Assembly (NCBI GenBank): GCA_951640195.1 | Contig: OX621165.1 | Location: 248,001-312,000, forward strand | Length of the DNA: 64,000 nt | Reading direction: 5' to 3' | Source: Porpolomopsis calyptriformis | Taxonomy: Eukaryota; Basidiomycota; Agaricomycetes; Agaricales; Hygrophoraceae | Shown: piece after piece, positions 1 to 11,244 of the stretch | Layout of the letters: each line of letters starts with the position of its first letter | How positions within the stretch are numbered: the stretch's first letter is position 1 | Notes under the pieces: generated by a model | Told to the model about the DNA's origin: nothing | Databases searched by the model: none | Seen by the model: the letters and a program-made list of their open reading frames with translations, nothing else | Made by a program: the position numbers and the translations under genes

Positions 1-6
1 TTGATT

Positions 7-1720
7 TCATACTGTAGAGACAATCATGGCTTCCCTACCAGCCGTCCATGCAGCATTATATTCGGGTGGGAAGACCTGTTGGAGGCTGACAGGGCCGGCA
101 TCGATTTCTCGTAGAACATCTTCGCCGGCTCCTTCCATTGTCAGGTCAGAAACCCTTCCCGTGACGTTGGGCGAGGAACGAGTTGACGATGGGGAAGGGT
201 CGAGCGGAGAGCGGTACACGAGCTGTGACATGCGTAATGTGGAGCTAGCTGAGAACTGCAAGACGGGCGAAGGTCTGGGGGTCTGTGAATCCCATGGTAT
301 GTCCAACTTGAGCGGGACTGTAACGTAGCAAGTGTGGGTGGGGCAGTTAATAAGAGGAGTATGGCACTCACAGGGTGCGGTGGCTACAGTAGTAGCAGTC
401 TGGACATTGCTGCAGAAAACGTTGGCATTTGCTTTTACAGTCCTGTCAAAAGTGCTTACCGGTTGCGGCGTCGTGCACGAATCCATAGCGCGACCAGGAT
501 AAGCAGTGCAATCAAGGCTCCCCCTCCGACCTAGATACAATTGGCCATGTCATTTTGTTAACTCAAGAATTAGGGGCGAAACGTTAAAAGGACAAACAAT
601 CGCTGCAGCAACGGTGCCTTTCCTGAGAGAATGGTGTTGAGAGGATTGGGGTTGCGAGGATGGGGGTAAAGATCTAAGTGGAAGAGAAACAAATACGCAA
701 TCATTCAAAAAGGTGCAAACGAGTACAACAACACCTCATTCAACTCACGCAGGATGGTTGTATATCAAAATACCGCTGATATCGAAAATACCGCCGTCAT
801 CAGGACTAGCTTCATTGACAATGTCCACAGTATAATTTAATGTGGGGTCCATGTCCGTCTGAAAGTACTTGACCACGTTAAGGTCCGTCCAACTCGATGA
901 CGCGCTATACACCTGGCTGACGGGCGACCCACTTCCCGGAGGTGGGGTGACGGTAACCGAATATGCATCCTCTAGATAGCCAACGGCACCTGTGATCATG
1001 AATGCATTTGCCGAGCTGAGCACAAAGCTCATACTTGCGCCAAATTCACTCGTCATAAGTGTTGTGTAATTTGAGGAAACAACCTGGTGGGTGGGACCCC
1101 ACGTTCCTTGAGTATTGACAAAGGTACTTTGAGTGCCGGCATTTGTGACAGTGGATACGTTGCGCGACGGGGTGGATAGACTGGCAGATAGATATCAAGC
1201 ACGGAACACAGAAATTCAATGTGAGTGCGTACTCGATGTCAACAGTGATCGTAGCACCCGTGAAAGAGACCAAAGCGTTCTCCGTTACATTCAGTATGAC
1301 TGAATGTGGGCCATGTACTAGACCAGAGTAGCTAGCGAGAACACCCGGACCGGCGCCGGTACCATAAGTCCCAGAGCCTGAATCAAGCCCTGTGGCATAC
1401 GAACTATTGGTTGCGTTGCCATACAGTATAATGCCCGTGCCTATCCAACTGATGGTGAAGTTGGAGCCCTGCGATGAAGTCCTGTGGGCGCTTTGCTACA
1501 GTAGCCGGAGGATTGAGTGTCTCCAGACTTGACTAACAGGATGTAGACTCACCCCACGGCCCACTTTGTCGGGTTTATTTGCAGACCAAGAGGAATCCGG
1601 AGTATCAGAGAATGTGACATTCCATGTTGAACGTATTGGTCCATCAGGATCTGGATGATATTGAAACATTGGAGAAGTATCAGGGAGCGTGAAGTTATAT
1701 GGTGTTAGGTCTGGAGACAT
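7..1720 (-). CDS. Single-pass transmembrane protein, agaricomycete type
   Basis: Seven exons close in frame (1553-1720, 1233-1495, 749-1180, 598-673, 460-530, 372-409, 7-317) and give 452 residues. The start is the ATG at 1720 (MSPDLTPYNF), although an upstream in-frame start at 1762 exists. The N-terminal half is an extracellular-looking region rich in Ser, Thr and N-glycosylation sequons, with beta-rich lectin-like character. It is followed by a short linker and one hydrophobic helix (GGGALIALLILVALWIRARR) with a positive cytoplasmic edge. The cytoplasmic tail is disordered and ends near DAG and PPEYNAAW, a tail motif common in a large mushroom family of unknown function. No enzyme motif is seen. 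It is probably a plasma-membrane sensor-like protein; this role is inferred. Confidence 0.75.
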
Positions 1721-2436
1721 GGCTGGACGGTGGGTGGAAAAGAAACGGACATTTTTGCACATCCAAAATATGGTCGGACACAGTCAGTTGTCGTTGGCAA
1801 CTGGAAAGAATACGTCGACAGATCTGATTGCTGGTTGTTACACCCAGGGATGGTCCCAATGGGGGTTATCCAGGACGGACCCAAATGACGCGATGGGCAA
1901 GGACTGCCACCAGGCATCGAGAAAAAGTCGCGCGCCTGTTAAGTGCTAATATTATGTTGAACATCGGGCGATGAGGGCGACATGATCAATACATACCCGG
2001 CGACCAACATCTAATGTTGGCCGATGCATGAATGTTGGTTGCTGAGCACGGCAAACTCAGCCAACCCTTACTGAAGATTTGCGAGTATCGAAGAGGCAAA
2101 ATGCCCGAGGTTGTGGTTGTTGGCTGATCAGATCCGATCAGCTGACGACGGGTTGTTCCTCTCCATCACGATGATGTTCTTTGGACCGAGCTCAAGGACG
2201 GCAGCGTGCTCAAAGGTTCCTCACCTGTCGTATTTGACATGAACTCACTTGCCAAGAATCTTTCAACAGGGAGGATAGCTCAAGTCCCAGCTCCCCTTGA
2301 TCATGCCGATTTAGCGGTATTTTTTTCTTTCAGAGGCTCACACCAACTCTCGTCGGAAGTTGCGCCATCACCGAGAACGTTCCTGGAGATGTTGGTGCCT
2401 TGCCTCGATCGTGATCCATTTCAACAATTTTAGCTT

Positions 2437-2494
2437 TGTTGGAGAAACGGTTTGCACCTCGTTGAGCTCGTGAGGTCAAACCGTTTCTCCAACA
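2437..2494. repeat. Hairpin-forming inverted repeat
   Basis: Arms 2437-2460 and 2472-2494 are reverse complements (core GTTGGAGAAACGG against CCGTTTCTCCAAC) apart from one or two unpaired bases. The loop is about 11 bp. It lies inside the kinase relic and has no coding explanation. Confidence 0.85.
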
Positions 2495-2772
2495 CAAACA
2501 TGAAGAAGTACAAGGTAACGATGAGGATTTATGTATGGGTGCACATAACGGAGCGCCGATGCTCATCCAAAAACCAACAGGCTTACCTCTGTCCGATAGA
2601 TAAGTGCCTCTTACAAGTTTCTACACCCCTGCCCATTTCTGGCGGAAGCAACCCTGTTTTTGAATCAAAAAGACCTCAAATCTCTCGTTGACAACGAGCA
2701 ACAACAATTTTTTGGGGCTTGATATCAAAACATTGTCGTTACTCGTGGGTACTATTTGTACCTAGTCGACTT

Positions 2773-2946
2773 CGACATTTCTGTCCGTGTCGATGGTCCG
2801 GATACAATGATTGATTGGTGGTGTAGGACTCCTCACTGGATGGCTCCACAGATTGGCAGTGAGGAGTCCCACACCACTGATCAATCATTGTATCCAGACC
2901 ATCGACATTTCTGTCTGTGTCGATGGTCCAGATACAATGATTGATC
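2773..2946. repeat. 51-bp inverted repeat overlapping a 44-bp direct repeat
   Basis: Positions 2788-2838 and 2857-2907 are reverse complements with four mismatches around an 18-bp spacer. Positions 2773-2816 and 2903-2946 form a direct repeat with three mismatches. The same block is therefore present three times, once inverted. The mismatches I counted are all transitions. It interrupts the kinase relic. Confidence 0.85.
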
Positions 2947-3306
2947 GGGGGCCAAGGTGCCTGTATAGTCCTATATGGGCTGACCTATGGTCTTGTGGTA
3001 GAACACTGCTCTACCTCGCAAGCAAGCACGGTGAAGAGGTTGACCGGTTTGGGGCACTGGCAAGGCAGCTGTTAAGCAAAAACCCAAGTCTTCGTCTGAT
3101 GTTACCATCCTCAGACTCAGCAAAACCTCTCTTGAGTGGCCAACTTGGTGGCGTGAAATGAAAATGATCTCTCAAGTGGCCGACTTGGTGGCGCGAAACA
3201 CTTGCAGGACTAAATTTGAAGAGTCTTGTGTAATGACATCGACACAGCAGCCGTATTGTAATATTTAGACTCGTTCGAGGGGGTAAATCTCATCGAGACA
3301 CACAAC

Positions 3307-4209
3307 TCATCTCTGAAGCATATCGACCAAACTTCTGTTACTTGCGACTTTGATGACTGAATACTCTCTTTCCAATCGCCTCTTGCCGGCGCTGATGCTG
3401 TCAACGACCCACTCTGGCTTTACGACATGGACCTTGTGTCTAGACTTGGTGGTAAGAATCTTGTGAGTCTTCGACGCGCTTAGCTGTTGTGAGGTGAGGA
3501 TGTGAGTCGCGCCTGCAGCCGTATTCCTGTAAATGGGAACATGGGAGGCTCAGCTGCAAAAGGTGGAGGGGAAGAGATGATATCACAAACATGATACGAC
3601 CACCAGCCTGCGTAACGATTCTCTTCATCTCAATATCGGTCATGTTATCCAGGTACCCATCGATGTATATCCGAACGCGGTCCAATACTTTCGATCCGGG
3701 TCGTTCGACTGCGCCTTCCGTTTCTACAAAACGTCTAGCGTTCTGTAACTGCTGGTCGTTTAGCTTTCTATTGCGGTTTTGCAAGTACTCCTTTTCACGC
3801 CATCTTGGTCCTTCGGACCTCTGGTGGCCACTAAACATAGATGTGATATGTTCTATTTACGAAACAATTGGATAGTCTTGAGTATAGCACGAATACGTGC
3901 GCACCTGTGCGCAGACCGATATCGGAATGAGTGATGGGATTTGATTCGTCTTGCAAGGTGCTGAGGAGGTGCTTGGTGAGAGCGGCGGATGACAACTTCT
4001 GGGGTGGATCTCTAGAGTGTTCATACCCGTGTTGATGAACATCACAGCCGGCATGGATAAAGGTGGCGAGTATCGTACTTGTCAATCTGCCCAACTCTCT
4101 GTTGACAGGGTGCGCGCTCGAGATGGGTTTGGTATGGCTTGGGTTTTGAGCTGCCGGCGTCGAGAACGCGGTTTAGGGATGGCTTTGTGATTATTACAAA
4201 CTTGTCCAT
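3307..4209 (-). CDS. Small BRCT-domain protein
   Basis: Four exons (4079-4209, 3905-4009, 3591-3830, 3307-3526) close in frame to 231 residues from MDKFVIITKP. A single BRCT domain fills the C-terminal half: RIYIDGYLDNMTDIEMKRIV, the glycine turn TQAGGRI, then ATHILTSQQLSASKTHK and the Trp-containing VVKPEWVVDSI. This domain resembles the BRCT of REV1-type translesion proteins. There is no polymerase, ubiquitin-binding or other catalytic part, so it is probably a phosphopeptide- or DNA-end-binding adaptor in DNA repair (inference). The N-terminal 120 residues are basic and low complexity. It is divergent with the folylpolyglutamate synthase gene about 120-210 bp away. Confidence 0.72.
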
Positions 4210-4331
4210 GTATACAAGGAAACGGGTGAAAAAAAAAGGATATGTACAAGATGAAGATGAATGTAAAGGTGAAGAGGAGGAAAGGAACGAACAGTCAGCT
4301 TTATGTCACGTGAAATTGCCTTTTTTGGCAA

Positions 4332-6433
4332 ATGCTCTCAATCATTCACCGATCTGTTCTGCTCACTTCCATCTTTCGTCCCCTGTCCATCACGCATAGG
4401 GGGACTAAAAGAGCCCGCGGCATGTCAACGAGGTCATACAGGGAGGCTATTGATCACCTAAACACTTTGCAATCCAATGCCGCAACTCTGGACGCGATCC
4501 GGGCATCTGGCACGCAGCGTTCTGAATTCGTCATACCAGAAATGCGGGAGTACCTGGGAAGAATAGGGTACACCGTAAGTATTTTTAATCTCAGATGCAT
4601 ATATGTTGACCTTTGAGCGTGTCGAGTAGCCTGACGACCTGAACAAGCTCAATGTCATTCATATCACCGGCACGAAAGGAAAGGGGTCGACAAGCGCATT
4701 TGTGGATTCTATCATTCGACGGTGTATGCCAAATTTGAAAGTTGGTGTGTGCGAGTTGCGAACCATAATGTCGTTACTTCATTTCGATTTGATCAGGCTT
4801 ATACACGTCCCCCCACCTCATTGCTGTTCGTGAACGAATACGCATCAATGGCACCCCGATATCCGAACAAGAGTTTGCTCGATTTTTCTTTGAGGTGTGG
4901 GATAGACTCGGACATAATCAAGTTGTTCGTCCGTTTTTTTCTTGTTTCTATAGCATGACACGAGTGTTGTTCAAAGAGAAAAGACCCAAATACCTCGATA
5001 AGACCCATGTACTTTCGATTTCTCACCCTAGTTGCATTCCATGCTTTTCTCACACTCCAGGTGAGATCAATAGCTGTTTTTCCTTCTGCACATGATTATG
5101 CTAACGCGGTCAAGGTGGACGCCACGATTTTAGAAGTGGGCGTCGGGGGAACTTACGACTGCACTAATGTTATACCGCGACCGGTAGTCACTGCTGTCGC
5201 TTCTATCGGCATAGACCATGTCGCCGTACTCGGAAATACTATCCCAGAAATCGCTTGGCAAAAAGGAGGTATATTCAAGGTCTGTGACTATTTATTGGAT
5301 TGTCTGGTTACGTATTAAACATCTCTAGGAAGGAGTACCGGCTTTGACTATAGATCAATGTAAAGAGGCACTCGAGGTCCTCCGGCGGCGAGCCAAGGAA
5401 CTAAAAGCAAGATACTGCATCGCATCTCCTGTCCCCCTTTTTGCTCATACACTCTTTGACAGGCATCGGAATTCACGGTAGTGTCTTTAACACCTGGGAT
5501 TTCCGACATCAAACTAGGTGAGCACGTCTTGTTTTATGAATGCTTGAGTTTTCACCTGTCAATAAGGTCTTGCTGGCACTCACCAACGTCACAACGCAAG
5601 TCTGGCTGTGCGTGTGGCGCATGCATTTTTAGGTAGTCACAAGAGTCTTCTGCCGGAACCCTTCGTAGCCGGACTCGAGAACACCAGATGGCCTGGACGG
5701 TGTCAGGAAGTTGTAGACCCTAACCACGCGAACATGATCTGGTTTTTAGACGGTGCTCACACGGTCGAGAGTCTAGATTGTTGTATCGAATGGTTTGTCG
5801 ACCCTCACGTGGGATTTCCGCCATCGTACGTTTGTCCCAATCTTTTGGCTGTGCATCAGTGAGTGGCGCATTGATAAATTATTCAAAATACCTTAGGAAA
5901 AGAACGATGCGGGTGCTAGTGTTCAACTGTACAAGCGGGCGGTCCGGTACCGTCTTCTTAGCATCCGTTCTCTTAAAGGCGGCCGACCAGCTGAAGTTAC
6001 ACGGAATCAAGTTGGGCTCGGACGATCCGTGGTTATCACTCTTTGACCATGTCGTGTTTTGCACGAATATCACATATGCAGATGGCAGTTCAAAAGTTGG
6101 TGCGTATCCCCTCGTTCCGCCTCTTCTCTGACCTGGCTCATTGATCGAATCGATTCACCCATAGACCTTACAACGATGGCTATCGAACCGGCCAATCTAG
6201 CCGAGCTCAAAACCCAGCAGCAACTCTCATCAGCATGGTCCGCCCTTGTCCCTTCCTTCCCAAGTTCGGCAATCCATGTTCTTCCCTCCATCGAACATGC
6301 TGTCAATGTCATCCGAAGCTTGCATTCAGGACTCGTCGATACCGAAACCTCGCTGCATGTCCTGGTGACGGGTAGTTTGCATTTGGTAGGTGGGGTGATC
6401 GAGGTTGCTGGACTGTCAGATATTGCTTTGTAG
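4332..6433 (+). CDS. FPGS: Folylpolyglutamate synthase
   Basis: The protein adds gamma-linked glutamates to folates and keeps them in the cell and mitochondria. It shows the Mur-ligase-family pattern: IHITGTKGKGSTSAF (P-loop), YTSPHLIAVRERIRINGTPI across an intron, ILEVGVGGTYDCTNVI, GIDHVAVLGNTIPEIAWQKGGI, HNASLAVRVA, and FLDGAHTVESL in the C-terminal domain. There are many short introns (for example near 4574, 4738, 5280, 5516). An ATG at 4422 (MSTRSYREAI) would give the cytosolic form. An in-frame ATG at 4332 adds 30 residues rich in Arg and hydrophobics without acidic residues, like a mitochondrial presequence. The stop TAG is at 6431. The family call is firm; the exact exon ends near 5440-5520 are less so. 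Confidence 0.9.
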
Positions 6434-6669
6434 ACGTAACGAGTTGATCGAGAAACGCCTCTTGCTTATCCCCGTCTCCAGCGAAGGCGGTATATGCAAG
6501 CGAGCATACACGAGAGCTTACACCACAACGGCAGATAAATAATGATTTTAAATGGTACAGATTAGTCTTAATGTCTATGGTCCACGTCATAGTCCCAATG
6601 AACAAAACTCTAATAACCTGCTTTTGATGTAAATGCTTTACGAAGGAAAGTAAGAAGTATATGAACGGG

Positions 6670-8925
6670 TCATAAGGCGAATTTCATCGAATCGCGATCA
6701 TCAGCCCAGAGTCGTGCGTACTCGAGACATAATCGATACACGTACGCTGATCGCACAGTCAGTGACCAATCGTATTGCAGAAAACGAATTTTTTTGATAT
6801 ATGCTCACCCTCCATATCGATCGTCCTCCCGATCGTCTTCTTCCATTGCTTCCCGGCTCGCGCTATTCTACGCAGGCGGAGATCGCCATCGATAGACCGC
6901 AGTCTTTCCGGCGGTGCGTTCAGCGCACTCGAGTTCGCAGCTTCCAGTGTCGACCGTGTGGGACCCGAAAAGAACGCGTGGATGTTGTAGATTTCTTTGT
7001 ACGACGGCGAAAGTGGTATGAAATGGAGCCTAGATGATGGCATATGACATAGGAATAATCAACCCACACCAGGTAGGACACGTACCATGGTTGAATCCAA
7101 TCCGAGAAATACTCTTGATACACCGTGGCTTTCAATACCGCGCTGTCGCTCGCCATGAAGCCCATAAAATGACCCGAGTACGACATCCCATCTAGGTCGA
7201 CCAAGTATTTGAACGCCCAGTGTTGTCCCAGCGGTACAGCGTCCCCAAATCGGTGGTCACGCATCATGGCCTCTAACCCTCCCGGGTAATGTTGTTCACC
7301 CATCGGTTTAACAAAGGCGACATCCATGATTTCTTCGTTCAGTGAGTTGATCGGCACTCTTGTCGAGATATAGTTGGAGGAAGAGGGAGGATCTGCGAAT
7401 GTGACCGTTCGGTTCTCGAACGATGTGTCATTTGCCATTCGGAGAAACCTTCACACAGTATCTGTTGTTTTGGAATGGATGATGAGAATAGAGAAAGAGT
7501 ATTACCTACCGGTGACGATGATACTGAGGCGAAAAACCAACTGGAGTGCTTCCTCCACCCGACAAGGCTCCCCTCCAGAATATTTTGTCGTGTTTATCTT
7601 CCCAAGCGAGCTCCATTCCATCAACCGCCTTCAGCTCCAGGTTCACCGCATCCCAACCGTAGGTATATCGCGGGGTCGAACCGTAATAATAATGACTTGG
7701 AATCCTTATATCGAGGTACCCCGCAGCTTTTGCTGGCGAGAACACAGGGTATACAGCCGGAATCGTACGAAAGTCACTAAAAAAGTGGCCTTGTGTATAA
7801 TGTGCCCATGGTTTTGAGCAAAAGCTCGACTTGGCGTCGGTGGCTCCTGCGAACGAAAACTCGGGGCCAGGGTTTACAGAAGAGTCGCCGGAGACATAGT
7901 CAGGGATGTGATCGGCGAAGGTATTTCGTAGAGAACTAAAAATACGGCGTGCTGGAGAGGAGGGCGAGCATGTACGGCGGTAGGATTCCCAGACGCTTCC
8001 GGTTCCCCCCCAGTCTGGGATTAAAGCGTTGTCGACCATGGATTCGAGGCCGTCTACGGTGGATTGTCAGTCGTTGGGTTGAGTGCAAAGTGATAAGAAC
8101 TGACACGAAGAGTTTTGAAGAGTCATGTTAGGATATTTTCTGTGTTCCCATGGAACCAGGACGCGCCCTTCTGCTCTGGCGTTCACAGGGAGATCCATAT
8201 CTGGTAGCTACTTGAGATAGATTAACTCGGGTTCGAGATGGGGAAAAGGTCGACGCACTCTATGCTGGAATTTCTCCATCATATGACGGAGGCCCGCGGC
8301 TCGCGAGCTGACTTCAGACTCTGGCGAACCTGGGTGAGTGTTGACTGCGTATGCCGTGCCATTCCGCACCCGAACCAAATCAATAGAGGGCAATAATCCT
8401 GCCTGGTTTTCCCTTCTCTTTCAATGACATTCAAAGGTGCAGCAGGAGACTGACCTGTACTGCCCTCCGTCTGAGCTCCTCCCCGGACATCTCCCAAAAT
8501 GGTGCCAAGTCTTCGATAAGTCCATCATACTCATCTACCATCTTGACATCGTTTTCCTTCGCAAACTTCCACCATAGGTCGAACCCCTTCGGTGGACTCC
8601 TCTTGTACCGCTTTTTGTACTCATTCACGGCAGCCTTGAGTGTCCGGCTTTGTTTCGAGAGTAATTGACGAAAACTGGTCTCGGCCTCGGCCATGAGTTT
8701 GGGTATGGGGTGTTCCGCAATAACTGCGTTTGAGGAGGGACTGGTAGGCAAGGGTGACCATGAATGGGTATTTTCCGGATATCCGGCGAGATCGTTTGCG
8801 ATATCTCTCCTTCCAGCGTAAAGACCCGCTTGCACGAAGGCAATGAAAACGCAGCCAAGGAAGACCCAGCCGCGTCTTTGATACAGATAGACCAAAAGTT
8901 TGGGTCTTTTGGCGATGAGAGGCAT
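6670..8925 (-). CDS. CAP10/GT90-family glycosyltransferase, type II membrane protein
   Basis: About 640 residues over several exons. The N-terminus has a short basic cytosolic stretch and one signal anchor (GWVFLGCVFIAFVQAGLYAG). It is followed by a stem and a lumenal domain with features of the CAP10/glycosyltransferase 90 family: KGFDLWWKFAKEN, AYVVNTHPG-like text, MVDNALIPDWGG, KIFWRGALSGGGS, YKYLVDLDG-like FKYLVDLDGMSYSGHF, and SDWIQPW then HYIPLSPSYKEI at the C-terminus. The last exon ends with YARLWADDRDSMKFAL. Family members transfer xylose or glucose in the Golgi, and in Cryptococcus they act on capsule glycans. The donor and acceptor here are unknown. It is divergent from the AMSH gene. 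Confidence 0.85.
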
Positions 8926-9220
8926 CCCGATGGGTAAGACTGCTCACACTCAGGTTCGTGCCTTGGCTCCTTGGCTCGTTGCAGACGGCAAAGCCCGAAT
9001 GCTTCAGGACAAGCTCCAATCCCTTCCTTCCAACCTCAAACCACCATTCACCGATTCCCAGCCAGATTTTGGCGACATTTACGTCCTCACTCGGAACATA
9101 TCGCTCCTTTCGCCATCAGAGCGTGGTCCTGACCTTCCACGCATACTTTACACGTGACTTGAGAGTGCGCAGTGCCCAACCAACCTCGCCGTCAATCGTC
9201 ACTCATCTGTCTTGACCATC

Positions 9221-11197
9221 ATGAGTTCGGCGGCACCTTATACCCCCAGTAGTGCCCAGCGTACTCCAAGGCCAACACGTCGACCAGCTTCCATAGCGGA
9301 ACTTGCTCAACGTGCCAAAGACGATCTTTATGACGAGAGACGAGAGTTGAAGTCTCACCTACGCAACGCTGAGAAATATCGTCGTACAGCGAAGCAATTG
9401 GTGTCGGCTGGCGATTTCGAAAATGCTTTTATACAGTATGCAAAAGCGGCTACTTTGGTACTCGAGAAATTGCCTTCGCATCGCGATTACCTCGTCACAC
9501 TGAACGCAGAACAGCGTCGCAATCTTGCTCTGGTACGTTTCTAACCTTATAAATCTTACTTCCTTCTGGGTCGGATACACTGCATCTGCTTCAGAGATAA
9601 AGAGCGATATTGGAAAAAAGAGATTCGGGATCATGTTGGATTTCATATGATGCACTGCCCTCCTTGAACCGAAGGCAACCGGACCTAGCAACTGGTCCTG
9701 GGCCTTTTTCTTCCCCGTTACCTCGAAGTTTATCTTCTTTATATCTTCCGAAATTATCTTCATGTTGCTAACCGTTCTCGTTTTCATGTCCCAGAATGGC
9801 CAAGAAATCCTCGACAACCTGGGTGAACTAAAACCCACTCTGGTCGAACGTCATGAACGCTGGCTTGCCGCACACCCAAATGCTATAGACTCAGATCCCG
9901 TTCCTGCTCTACCTCCATCGAACGCGCACCCAACAAACACGAGTCGCGAAAACAGTTTGAGAGAGCGCCGACAATCTGATCCGTATCAGCGGCAAAATGA
10001 GCGTTACCCTACATCGCCCCAAGACGACACTCGAAGATCTCAGGCACAGGCAGATGCACTGCAACGAGTTCAGGGGGAAACCATGAGTATGCAGGAGCAG
10101 GAGCGAAGAGTCGCCGGCGAGTTGGAACTGTGGAAGCAGCAACGCGAACGGTGGTACACTGGAGATCGCGGAACATCTGCGTCTGCTGCTGATACTGGTG
10201 GGGGCGGAGGCGCGAATGAAGCCAGAAGGAGGGAAGAAATTACTAGGCAGCGTGATTTGGATTTGACGTTTAGTAGGCGGCAGGACTCGAATCCCAATAG
10301 CTATAGTCTCGGGCAAGCACAAAACGACCATGGCATTAACGCTAATGCAGAGGCAGAACATAGGCGACGGCTGCAGCAGCAACAGCAGCAAGAAGAGATG
10401 AGACGCCGCGAAGAGGAGATCACACGGCGCAGGATGGAGGAGAGAAGGAAAGTCGAGCAGGAGGACGCTGTAAAGAGACAACAGGAAGCGAAGCAGAGCG
10501 CACCATTATCTCCGTCCTCTTCTTCCCCGTCGTCCCGGTATCGTCCTCAAACATCCAGTCTTGCTACCACGTCGACTGTGCGTGCACCAACAGCTGTGTC
10601 GTCCCGCCCGCCTTCTTTCCTGGACACATATCCCCAAGCGCTGCCATTGGAGAGTCCAACGCGGTATGATGGCGACTCTACAGATTCCGAGGCCGTAGGT
10701 GATGGATTGGGTTCCGTCTGGCGACATGCACGTGCGGGCAAGCACAGAGCGGAGAGCAACGGACTTCCAAGAACGTCCACAAGAAGGTTAGTGATATCAT
10801 CAAGTATTCCGCGTGTTTGGCTGTGCTTACGCATTTGTATAGTCCCATGTATCCTCCCCCCATTACAACCACTTCTCCCGCCCCTCCCGATCTCACCGTC
10901 CGCTACCCTGAAATTATGTCACAGCATCAGAAGTCCCAGGGCTACTTCCCTTCGTTACACTCGATGTTCAACCCAGTGATGAAGCCACCAACGATACCTT
11001 CGTCTTTGCTATTTGAGGCAGAGCCAAACTCCCAGAAATCAGCTCCCAGTTCACAACCTACCGTATACAACTTTCAACCTTTGTATCCCCCCAACCTACT
11101 CCCGCCATCGTCAATGCCAATCCCCAATACCCGACCACCGTACCCGTACGGACCCGGAGCACAAGCACTGCGTCAACACCCATTTTACCCGTATCCT

Positions 11198-11244
<47 letters not shown>

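Larger units (their letters stand above)
2150..3165 (+). pseudogene. Relic of a fungal protein kinase, rearranged
   Basis: Fragments in several frames resemble a eukaryotic protein kinase. They include LVDFDISV (a DFG-like segment with DFD), then TPHWMAPQIG at 2820-2855 (activation segment and APE region), then SPIWADLWSCGRTLLYLA and a LARQLLSKNPSLR segment (subdomains IX-XI) ending at 3161. Upstream pieces at 2206-2433 continue the same style. The frames are broken by stops and by a duplicated and inverted 44-51 bp block between the DFG and C-lobe parts, so no intact kinase can be read. The decay is seen in the sequence. The exact kinase subfamily is not recognised. Confidence 0.55.
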
